A model generated the notes under the pieces. The model saw only the letters and a list, made by a program, of their open reading frames with translations. It did not search any database and was not told the DNA's origin. A DNA stretch of 37,551 nucleotides from an uncultured Eisenbergiella sp. GTDB taxonomy: Bacteria > Bacillota > Clostridia > Lachnospirales > Lachnospiraceae. A program made the translations under genes and the position numbers. The stretch's first letter is position 1; every line of letters starts with the position of its first letter. The stretch is taken from assembly GCA_947631815.1 (NCBI GenBank), contig CANRMT010000014.1, positions 1-37,551 of the forward strand, read 5' to 3'. Of the stretch, positions 1 through 8,050 are shown piece after piece.

Positions 1-2
1 AT

Positions 3-110
3 GGAAGCATCCACCTGATCCGGTACGACGGCGGTCCGATCGAAGTGGAAACCGTCTATGCCGGGACGCCCAACGCGTTCTTTCAGGCCGACCGAAACAA
101 CTTGTATTGA
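3..110 (+). CDS. 3' end of an upstream CDS (partial; ...GSIHLIRYDGGPIEVETVYAGTPNAFFQADRNNLY*)
   Basis: Open frame from the window edge to TGA at 108-110; the product cannot be identified from 35 residues. Confidence 0.5.
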   Translation, partial: GSIHLIRYDGGPIEVETVYAGTPNAFFQADRNNLY

Positions 111-183
111 CCGAATAACTTGTATTGACCGAACGGTCATCAACAATCAACAGGATATCAAAATCCACAAGGAGAGAAAACAC

Positions 184-2367
184 ATGACGAACTGGAACGC
201 CAAATGGATCCGGCCACAGACGGACATGGGCGATGTCTGCCCGGTGTTTGAAAAGGACTTCGAAGCGGCACAGCCGCCCGTTTCCGCCGTCCTGCGCATC
301 ACCGCGCTGGGCGTCTATGAAGCAAAGCTGAACGACCAACGCGTCGGCGATTTCGTGCTGGCCCCCGGCTGGACCTCCTACGAACACCGTCTGCAGTATC
401 AGGAATACGACGTAACCGGACTGCTGACGGCGCACAACCGCCTCGCCGTCACGGTGGGCAAGGGCTGGTATCGAAGCCCCCTGCCCGGCTGGCAGACGGC
501 ATACACCCGCCAGGCGGCGCACAAAACCGCCGGTCTGCTGGCGGAGCTGACGCTGACCTTCGCGGACGGCAGCGCACAGACGGTCTGCTCTGACGAAAGC
601 TGGACCGTTTCGGAGAGCGGGGTCCGTTTTTCCGAAATCTATGACGGGGAAACCTATGACGCCTCCTTTTTTACGGAGGACAAAAGACCGGCTGCCGTAT
701 TCGACGGCCCGTTCCATACCCTGATCCCCCAGCAGGGCGAAGAGATCCGGGAACAGGAGCGCATCTCCCCCGTTTCCGTCTTCACCACGCCCGCCGGGGA
801 AACCGTTGTGGATTTCGGCCAGGAGGTCACCGGATATGTGGAGCTCTCCCTGACCGCGGACGCCGGGCAGCGCGTGCATCTCTCCCATGCCGAGGTGCTG
901 GACCGGGACGGCAATTTCTATACGGAAAACTACCGGAGCGCCAAGGCGGAATATCTTTACATCTGCCGCGGCGGATTCCAGACCTATAAACCGAAGATGA
1001 CGTTTTTCGGCTTCCGCTATATCCGGGTGGACGAATTTCCCGGCGGCCCCGCCTGCGCCCGCGCGGAGAACTTCACGGCCATCGCGGTGCATTCCGACAT
1101 GAAGCGCACCGGCAGGCTCCGCTGCAGCGACGCGCTTTTAAACCGCCTGTTCGATAATATCGTCTGGGGACAGAAGGGGAACTTCCTGGATGTTCCCACC
1201 GACTGCCCGCAGCGCGACGAACGGCTGGGCTGGACGGGGGACGCGCAGGTCTTCACGCGCACGGCGTGCCTGAATTTCGACGCAGAGCGTTTCTTTACCA
1301 AATGGCTGGCGGACATGAGCGCGGACCAGAAGCCGGACGGGCAGCTCTGCCATGTGATCCCGGCCGTGCTGGACGATCCGGACAGCAGCGCCGCCTGGGG
1401 AGACGCCGCCGCGGTCTGTCCCTGGGAGGTCTATCTGGCATACGGGAACCGGGAACTGCTCCGGGATCAGTTCGACTGCATGAAAAAATGGGTGCGCTAC
1501 ATCACCGCCCACACCGCTGACGAAAACCTCTGGACCGGCGGCACACACTACGGCGACTGGCTGGGACTGGATGCGCCCGTCGGCAGCTATAAGGGCTCTT
1601 CCCGGGAGGATTTCATCGCCTCCGCCTTCTACGCCCACTCCACCGAGCTGGTGATCAAGGCGGGACGGGCGCTGGGTGAGGACGTGACGGAATTTGAAGC
1701 GCTTTCCGCGCGCATCCATGCCGCGTTCCGCAAAACCTATCCGGAATACCGCACGCAGACGGAATGCGTGCTGGCGGCACATTTCGGGCTCACCGACGAT
1801 CCGCAGGCCGCGGCGGACCAGCTGGCGCAGATGATCCGCGCCTGCGGCACGAAGCTGCAGACCGGCTTCGTGGGCACGCCCTATCTGCTCCACGTGCTCT
1901 CCGACTACGGCTATGAAACGCTGGCCTGGGACCTGCTGCTGCGCCGGGAGTACCCTTCCTGGCTCTATCCCGTGACCAAAGGCGCCACCACGGTATGGGA
2001 GCACTGGGACGGCATCATGGAGGACGGTTCCTTCTGGAGCCGCGACATGAACTCCTTCAACCACTACGCCTACGGCGCGGTGGCGGACTGGGTCTACAAC
2101 GCGGCCGCAGGCATCCGGACCGTGGAGGAAGCGCCCGGCTACGCGAAGGTGCGGATCGCGCCCCATCCCGACAGCCGTCTGGACTGGCTGTCCGCCGATC
2201 TGGACACCCGCCGCGGCCATATCCGCTCCTGCTGGAAAAAACAGGACGGCCTCTGGCGGTTCGAGATCGATACCCCCGTGGAGGCCGAGATCACCATTGC
2301 CGGAAAGACCCAAACGGTCGGCAGGGGAAGTTACATTTTCTATGCGCCGGTGAAGGAAGCACTGTAA
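184..2367 (+). CDS. Alpha-L-rhamnosidase-like glycoside hydrolase (GH78 family)
   Basis: GH78-like motifs (WTGDAQVFTRTACLNFD, DVPTDCPQRDERLGW, TTVWEHWDG, MNSFNHYAYGAVADWVY). ATG at 184 follows AAGGAGAG, so it is preferred over the upstream ORF start at 58. Confidence 0.9.
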   Translation: MTNWNAKWIRPQTDMGDVCPVFEKDFEAAQPPVSAVLRITALGVYEAKLNDQRVGDFVLAPGWTSYEHRLQYQEYDVTGLLTAHNRLAVTVGKGWYRSPLPGWQTAYTRQAAHKTAGLLAELTLTFADGSAQTVCSDESWTVSESGVRFSEIYDGETYDASFFTEDKRPAAVFDGPFHTLIPQQGEEIREQERISPVSVFTTPAGETVVDFGQEVTGYVELSLTADAGQRVHLSHAEVLDRDGNFYTENYRSAKAEYLYICRGGFQTYKPKMTFFGFRYIRVDEFPGGPACARAENFTAIAVHSDMKRTGRLRCSDALLNRLFDNIVWGQKGNFLDVPTDCPQRDERLGWTGDAQVFTRTACLNFDAERFFTKWLADMSADQKPDGQLCHVIPAVLDDPDSSAAWGDAAAVCPWEVYLAYGNRELLRDQFDCMKKWVRYITAHTADENLWTGGTHYGDWLGLDAPVGSYKGSSREDFIASAFYAHSTELVIKAGRALGEDVTEFEALSARIHAAFRKTYPEYRTQTECVLAAHFGLTDDPQAAADQLAQMIRACGTKLQTGFVGTPYLLHVLSDYGYETLAWDLLLRREYPSWLYPVTKGATTVWEHWDGIMEDGSFWSRDMNSFNHYAYGAVADWVYNAAAGIRTVEEAPGYAKVRIAPHPDSRLDWLSADLDTRRGHIRSCWKKQDGLWRFEIDTPVEAEITIAGKTQTVGRGSYIFYAPVKEAL

Positions 2368-2454
2368 AAAAACTTCTTTCGGCGCCCGTCCGTCTTCGGA
2401 ATCCCGGATGGAGCCGCGCCCGCCTTTATAACCGCATCAGGAATCCGATCCTGC

Positions 2455-2485
2455 GCCAGGCCCGAAAGGGCCTGGCTGTTTTGCT
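2455..2485 (+). terminator. Intrinsic terminator downstream of the GH78 gene
   Basis: Perfect 9-bp stem GCCAGGCCC-GAAA-GGGCCTGGC followed by TGTTTTGCTC. Confidence 0.75.
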
Positions 2486-2489
2486 CGCT

Positions 2490-3644
2490 TCAGGCCAGCC
2501 GCCCGTTTCCGGCACATTTCCACAGCCGGAACGCCTGCTCCGCCGTGTCCGCCAGATTTGCCCTGGCCGCATCCTTACACATCGCTTCCTCCAGCGTGCA
2601 GACCCGGCGCAGGATCGGGAAAAACGCGTCGATGCCGTTTTCGTTGCAGGCCGCGGCTTCCTCCGTCACGCCGCCCGCGAAGGCCACCACCGGGATCCCG
2701 TATTTTTTCGCCAGACGGGCCACTCCCACGGGAGCTTTCCCCATGGCGGTCTGTCCGTCCAGGCGGCCTTCGCCCGTCACCACGATATCCGCATCCTTTA
2801 TACAGGACTCCAGCCGCGTTTCCTCCAGCACGATCTGAACGCCGGACTCCAGCCGCGCCTTGGTAAAGGTCAGGAACGCGAAGCCCATACCCCCGGCCGC
2901 ACCGGTGCCGGGGAACAGGGGATCCGCCCTGGGAAACTTCTCCTTCGCCAACTCCGCATATGCTTCCAGCCACCTGTCCATCTGCGGGATCACGGACGGC
3001 GCGGCGCCCTTCTGGGGCCCGAAAACCGCACTGCAGCCCTGCTCGCCGCACAGCACGTTGGTCACGTCGCAGGCGATCCGGAATTCGCACTCCTCCAGCT
3101 CCGGGATCACGCCCTCATCCGTGATCCGGGCCAGTCGCTCCAGTCCCTTCGCGCCGAAGGGCACCTGCTTTCCGTCCCGGTCCAGGAACCCATAGCCCAG
3201 CGCCTGCAGCATGCCTATGCCGCCGTCGTTGGTGGCGCTGCCGCCGATCCCCACGAGGAAGCGCCTGCACCCGACGGCGATGGCGTCCCGAATGACCTCG
3301 CCCACGCCGTAGGTGGTGGTCTCCAGCGGATCCCGTTTCTCTGCGGGCACCAGTGTGAGTCCCGCCGCGCCGGACATCTCCATCACGGCCGTCTTCGTTT
3401 CCTCAATGATGCCGTATGCGCAGCTCACCGGCGCGCCCAGCGGCCCGGTCACCGACACGTTCCGGATCACGCCGTTCATGCCCGTTACCAACGCGTCCAC
3501 CGTTCCCTCTCCGCCGTCCGCCAGCGGGCGCACCAGTACCTGCGCGGACGCGTCGGCCCGCCGGATGCCCTCTGCCGCCGCATACCCGGCCTCCATGGAG
3601 GATAAGCTTCCCTTCATGGAATCCATCGCGATCACTGCTTTCAT
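2490..3644 (-). CDS. Glycerate kinase (GckA/GlxK type I family)
   Basis: MKAVIAMDSMKGSLSSMEAGYAAAEGIRRA...PLADGGEGTVDALV...GIGGSATNDGGIGMLQALG...TGEGRLDGQTAMGKAPVGVARLAKKY; start taken at MKAV rather than the longer ORF. Confidence 0.92.
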   Translation of the reverse strand: MKAVIAMDSMKGSLSSMEAGYAAAEGIRRADASAQVLVRPLADGGEGTVDALVTGMNGVIRNVSVTGPLGAPVSCAYGIIEETKTAVMEMSGAAGLTLVPAEKRDPLETTTYGVGEVIRDAIAVGCRRFLVGIGGSATNDGGIGMLQALGYGFLDRDGKQVPFGAKGLERLARITDEGVIPELEECEFRIACDVTNVLCGEQGCSAVFGPQKGAAPSVIPQMDRWLEAYAELAKEKFPRADPLFPGTGAAGGMGFAFLTFTKARLESGVQIVLEETRLESCIKDADIVVTGEGRLDGQTAMGKAPVGVARLAKKYGIPVVAFAGGVTEEAAACNENGIDAFFPILRRVCTLEEAMCKDAARANLADTAEQAFRLWKCAGNGRLA

Positions 3645-4058
3645 TTTCCAACCCTCCGTCTCATTCCTGTTCTCTCCGCACCAATCTGTGCCGGTCCGCG
3701 CGGATCTGCATCGGTCCGCACAGCCCTGCGCGCACGGCCTTTGCGGTCTTTGCGCCCTGTGCGCTCTTTGCGGTCCTTCCGCTCCCGTCACGCACGCCGC
3801 CCGCCAGCCCGCGCAGCGGATCTTTCTGTCTATAATCACTATAACAAAAAAACACCGACCGGGATATATCCGGAAGGCAAAAAGTAACATTTCAGCCATA
3901 AACGAGATAACATGCGGATCATGCCTGCATGAATGAGCATGTTGTATCGGCTATGAGCGGAGCGCCATGTCATGAGCAATTTTGAAGCGCGAAGCGCGGG
4001 ATCGCGAATGGCGCGGGCTGAACTGTTATAAATTGTTTGCGGAAATCGAAAGTCGGGA

Positions 4059-4087
4059 TTGACAGGACGTTCTACAGGATGTAATAT
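4059..4087 (+). promoter_or_regulatory. Sigma70-type promoter of the blaI/blaR1-like operon (TTGACA-N17-TAATAT)
   Basis: -35 TTGACA at 4059-4064, -10 TAATAT at 4082-4087, exact 17-bp spacer. Confidence 0.8.
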
Positions 4088-4109
4088 GGGAATGTACTAC
4101 ATATTGTAG
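4073..4109 (+). promoter_or_regulatory. Two BlaI/MecI-type operator dyads (TACA-N3-TGTA at 4073-4083; CTACA-TAT-TGTAG at 4097-4109)
   Basis: TACA/TGTA dyads placed between -35/-10 and near the expected +1, immediately upstream of a BlaI-family gene. Confidence 0.7.
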
Positions 4110-4178
4110 AACCGCAAGGAAGCGAGGGAAATGTCCGGCGTGTATTGGCCCGCATACGCTGGCGGCAGGGAGGAAGAG

Positions 4179-4538
4179 ATGGGTGATCTGAAAATGGGAA
4201 CTTCGGAAGCAAAATTTGCGGATATGATCTGGGAGCGGGAGCCGATTGCGTCAGGAGAGCTGGCAAGGCTGGCCAGTCAGGTATTTTCCTGGAAAAAAAC
4301 CACTGCCTTTACGGTATTAAAACGGCTGTGCGAACGGGGACTTTTCCAGAATCGGAATGGAGTTGTCACTTCCCTGATATCGAAAAAAGAATTTTATGCC
4401 CGTCACAGCGAGCAGTATGTAAAAGAGGCGTTCGGAGGATCTCTGCCGGCGTTTTTGGCCGCGTTTGGGTCGGGGAAAAAACTGACGGAGAAGGAAATTG
4501 ATGAAATTCAGAAAATCATTGATTCTATGAGGGAATGA
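4179..4538 (+). CDS. BlaI/MecI/CopY-family transcriptional repressor
   Basis: MGTSEAKFADMIWEREPIASGELARLASQVFSWKKTTAFTVLKRLCERGLF winged-helix pattern; next to an M56 protease gene; GGGAGGAAGAG RBS before ATG 4179. Confidence 0.87.
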   Translation: MGDLKMGTSEAKFADMIWEREPIASGELARLASQVFSWKKTTAFTVLKRLCERGLFQNRNGVVTSLISKKEFYARHSEQYVKEAFGGSLPAFLAAFGSGKKLTEKEIDEIQKIIDSMRE

Positions 4539-4542
4539 ACGA

Positions 4543-6639
4543 ATGCTGGAACAGATTTTTCTGAAGGTAACGCAGATGAGTCAGGCGGCGGGACTGCTCA
4601 TTCTGGCCGTGCTTTTCATGCGCATGCTTTTCAGGGGATTCCCGAAATATATTTCCTATATGCTTTGGAGCGTTGTTTTGCTGCGACTGCTGTGTCCGGT
4701 CACCCTGAAATCCGCATATAGTCCCGTGCCGGATTACGACTCTTTTTTTTACGGATATACGTCGGTGCAGTCGGCCTTCGGACAGACTGCGGCGGAACAG
4801 GTCGTGCCGGAGCAGGCTGCGTCTGAGGCCGAGGAGGTGCCGGAACAGGCTGGAGCTCCGGCGTTGGAAGGGAAAGGAAAAAAGACGGAAAACGGCCGGG
4901 AGGCCGGGAGGCACGCTGTTTTGCCTTTTCCGGCGGGCATAAACCGGACGGACAGGGAAGCATCCCTGTGGGTGCGTTTTTGGACGGCAGGAAAATATGT
5001 GTGGCTCGCGGGTGTCGTCATCCTGTTTTTGTATGGGGCGGCTTCCTTTGTCAGAATCCGCAGGAGAGTGTCTGCAGCGGCACCTCTGAGGGGGAATATT
5101 TATGTCACGGATGCCGGTCTTTCCCCATTTGTCATGGGCGTATTCAGACCGCGGATCTATCTGCCGGAGGGGCTGAACAGGAGAGAGCGGAAATACATTA
5201 TTTTACATGAAAGGCTGCATATCAGACGCCTGGATCACCTCGTAAAACCGCTGGCCTTCGCGGCGCTGTGCCTTCACTGGTTCAATCCCCTGGTATGGCT
5301 CGCCTTTTCCCTCTTTTGCAGGGATATGGAAATGAGCTGTGACGAAGCGGTCATCCGGAAAATGGGAAAAGGAATCCGGGCGGATTATGCCGCTTCCCTG
5401 CTGGCCCTTTCCACACGTAAATATCCTGTCCGGGGGATTCCTGTGGAATTTGGAGAGGGGGATATCAAGGGCCGAATCCAAAATCTGGCGTCCCTGCGAA
5501 AGAGGAAAAAGGCAGTATTGACGGCGGCTCTTGCGGGAGCCTGTGTCTTTCTTTTGTGTGCGGCGTATCTGGCGTTTACCCGCAGGACACCGGAGTCGGA
5601 ATCGACGGGCCGGGAGACGGCTGGTCCGGAGGAGGAATCGACAGAACCGGAGACGGCGGAGCCGGAAGCGGAAGCCGCCGCATTCCGGCCGGAGCTTTTG
5701 CCGGATATTACAGAGCAGTACCGCACTCACACGGGCGATCCCTCGAATCTTTATTATATTGACGAAAATCATGTGTTGTGGGGAAGCGGAAGAAATGATT
5801 TCGGACAACTGGGGCTGGGAACGCGGGATGACGAATTTCACAGCACGGCGGTAAAAATTGCGGAAGACGTGATACATGTGGACCATTCGCAGAAGGGATT
5901 TGTCATTTACCTGACGCGGGATCACAGGCTGTACGGCATCGGAAACGCCGGAGGCGGGGCCTTGCAGCAGTATGAAACCTTCGACGGGAACAGATATGTC
6001 AATGATGAGAACTGTTTTGTGAGCAAACCGTATCTGCTCATGGAGCACGTAAAATACGCGTGCTGCGGAAGGGATGACATTGCCTGTATAGCGGAGGATG
6101 ACAGCGTCTGGATATGGGGGACGGTTTGGTGCGACGGAAATACGCTTCTGGCGCCATGGGTTCCCGATCAGGTCAGTTTTATAAAAGAGCCGAAAAAGAT
6201 TCTGGAAAATGCGGCTCTGGTTACAGGCGGCTGGTGGAACCATGCGGCCCTGCTCCGGGACGGAACTGTCTGGACCTGGGGCTATAACAGCTCCGGGAAC
6301 TGCGGCATTTCGGATTTCGGCGGAGTCAGTGAGCCGGTAAAGGTGGCGGAGGACGTCATCATGGTCTGGACGAATCTGGCCGTAGACAATTATCCGCAGC
6401 CGGATGCGGACGATATCGCCATGGGCTGGACGGGAAAGAAGACCTACCGCGAGGATTATGAGGATATCGCGGAATTTGACGGGGTTTACCCCCGGTTTTT
6501 GAACAATACGGTGATTCTGAAAACAGACGGTTCCCATTGGGTGTGTGGAGAAAATGTGGGAGAACAGGAAAGGACGGTACACGGGGAAGAGGCGGACTAT
6601 TCCGTTGTCTGCACCGGTGATTTTTTGCCCTGCGAGTAG
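4543..6639 (+). CDS. BlaR1/MecR1-like M56 metalloprotease with a C-terminal RCC1-like repeat domain
   Basis: N-terminal TM segments; HExxH variant (ILHERLHIRRLDHL) and MEMSCDEAVIRKMG typical of M56; C-terminal RCC1-like motifs (VLWGSGRNDFGQLGLGT, SVWIWGTVW, GTVWTWGYNSSGNCGI). Confidence 0.85.
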   Translation: MLEQIFLKVTQMSQAAGLLILAVLFMRMLFRGFPKYISYMLWSVVLLRLLCPVTLKSAYSPVPDYDSFFYGYTSVQSAFGQTAAEQVVPEQAASEAEEVPEQAGAPALEGKGKKTENGREAGRHAVLPFPAGINRTDREASLWVRFWTAGKYVWLAGVVILFLYGAASFVRIRRRVSAAAPLRGNIYVTDAGLSPFVMGVFRPRIYLPEGLNRRERKYIILHERLHIRRLDHLVKPLAFAALCLHWFNPLVWLAFSLFCRDMEMSCDEAVIRKMGKGIRADYAASLLALSTRKYPVRGIPVEFGEGDIKGRIQNLASLRKRKKAVLTAALAGACVFLLCAAYLAFTRRTPESESTGRETAGPEEESTEPETAEPEAEAAAFRPELLPDITEQYRTHTGDPSNLYYIDENHVLWGSGRNDFGQLGLGTRDDEFHSTAVKIAEDVIHVDHSQKGFVIYLTRDHRLYGIGNAGGGALQQYETFDGNRYVNDENCFVSKPYLLMEHVKYACCGRDDIACIAEDDSVWIWGTVWCDGNTLLAPWVPDQVSFIKEPKKILENAALVTGGWWNHAALLRDGTVWTWGYNSSGNCGISDFGGVSEPVKVAEDVIMVWTNLAVDNYPQPDADDIAMGWTGKKTYREDYEDIAEFDGVYPRFLNNTVILKTDGSHWVCGENVGEQERTVHGEEADYSVVCTGDFLPCE

Positions 6640-6985
6640 CCGCACAGCGGGTGCGGTCATGCGCGGCCGCGCCGGCGGCGGCAGGCAGACCGGATCGGAT
6701 GATCTGCGTTCCCTTTTTATCCGGAACGGGGGAAAAAACGGTTTTGGTATCCTTTTCCCGTCAGCAAAACGCAGGAGGGCGGCGTCCATCCATGGCAGGA
6801 AATTATGAAAAAGCAGAACATAAAGAAGATATTTCCAGGCTGAACGCAAAAATAAATTATTTCAAAAAAGGATTGTTGTCCGCCGCATTTTCCGGTATGC
6901 TATATCCAGACTGCTCCTCCCGGGCCCTCACCCGCGGACCGATCTTTGTACCTGCTGCGCGGCGCTGCCGCAGAATGGAGTTCCC

Positions 6986-7840
6986 ATGTCAAAAAGCAAA
7001 GCGCTTTCTTTCCTTTTCACCTTCCTCCTGCTTCTGTCCGGACTGCTCTTCTGCATCCGGCCCGTCTGCGCCGACCTGATTCGGGAGGCCTATATCGGGC
7101 GGGCCGTGGCCCTGCGCATGAACGACGTGATCTTCGCGCATTTCCCCGATATGGACATCGAAGCGGGCATCGCCATTCAGGAAAAAATGGAACGGCACAG
7201 ACAGCTGAACCGCATGACGGCGGCCTATCTGGACGCTGTTGCGGACTGCGTCGGCTCCGGCGCGGCCTGGAGTTCCCCGGACGTAAGCGAAGCCTTTGAA
7301 AAGCTGAGCCAGGACGTGATCCTTGCCCTGCAGCAGGAGGGCGGTTGCGTCATATCTCCGGAGCTGGAGGCGCAGCTTCTGACGGAATTTCGGGAAAAGC
7401 AGGGCGCCGTCCTGTCCATCCTGGAGGAGCTTCCCTCCCTGCCCGACCGCTTCGGCAGACCCGCCCGGGCCGCGCTGATTCTGTATCGGTTTCTCACCTC
7501 CGTCCCCTTCACCGCGGCCGTTCTTTTTCTGACCGCCGCGATCGGCATACTCCTGTATTTCCGCCGGAAGGAAAACGCGGAATGGATCAAAAGCTTCGCC
7601 GCCGCAGGGCTGGCGGACGGCATCGTTCTCGCCATCCTGCTCCCGCTGCTCATTCAGGCCGTCACGCTGCCTCTGACCAACCGGGTCCTGGGGCGCAGCA
7701 TGTTCATAGACGTTTCCGCCTTCCGCCTTTCCGGCACTGTACTCCTGTTGGCCGGGGGCCTGCTGGCCGCCTTTCGGCTCCTTTCCCGCCATGCGGCCGC
7801 GCCGGGCGCTGATCCCGAGACTGCCGTATCAGAGCGCTGA
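6986..7840 (+). CDS. Membrane protein of unknown function (multiple TM segments)
   Basis: Coherent ORF with signal-like N-terminus and hydrophobic segments; possible promoter TTGTTG-N17-TATGCT upstream. Confidence 0.6.
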   Translation: MSKSKALSFLFTFLLLLSGLLFCIRPVCADLIREAYIGRAVALRMNDVIFAHFPDMDIEAGIAIQEKMERHRQLNRMTAAYLDAVADCVGSGAAWSSPDVSEAFEKLSQDVILALQQEGGCVISPELEAQLLTEFREKQGAVLSILEELPSLPDRFGRPARAALILYRFLTSVPFTAAVLFLTAAIGILLYFRRKENAEWIKSFAAAGLADGIVLAILLPLLIQAVTLPLTNRVLGRSMFIDVSAFRLSGTVLLLAGGLLAAFRLLSRHAAAPGADPETAVSER

Positions 7841-7970
7841 GTTCCAGGCAGCCACAGCAGGGCGCTGAAAGCCAGGCGGCCGCAGCAGGGTGCTGAACCT
7901 CGGACAACTGCGCCGCAACACTGCTCCAAAGCGGCCGTGCGGAGCACTGAGTTCCAGACAGCCGCAGCAG
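7830..7970. repeat. Degenerate tandem array (~28 bp units) starting at the stop codon of the 6986-7840 gene
   Basis: CAGAGCGCTGAGTTCCAGGCAGCCACAG / CAGGGCGCTGAAAGCCAGGCGGCCGCAG / CAGGGTGCTGAACC... / GAGCACTGAGTTCCAGACAGCCGCAG. Confidence 0.7.
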
Positions 7971-8050
7971 AGCAGCGGCGCAGCGGCAGCCGTCCCTGAT
8001 GCGGCCCACGGACCGCATCTCATAGAAAAACAGACAAGGAGTGTATCCGC

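Noticed and set aside
1138-2313. 391-aa minus-strand ORF inside the GH78 gene
   Set aside because: Antisense shadow ORF with His/Arg/Gly-rich composition and no family signature.
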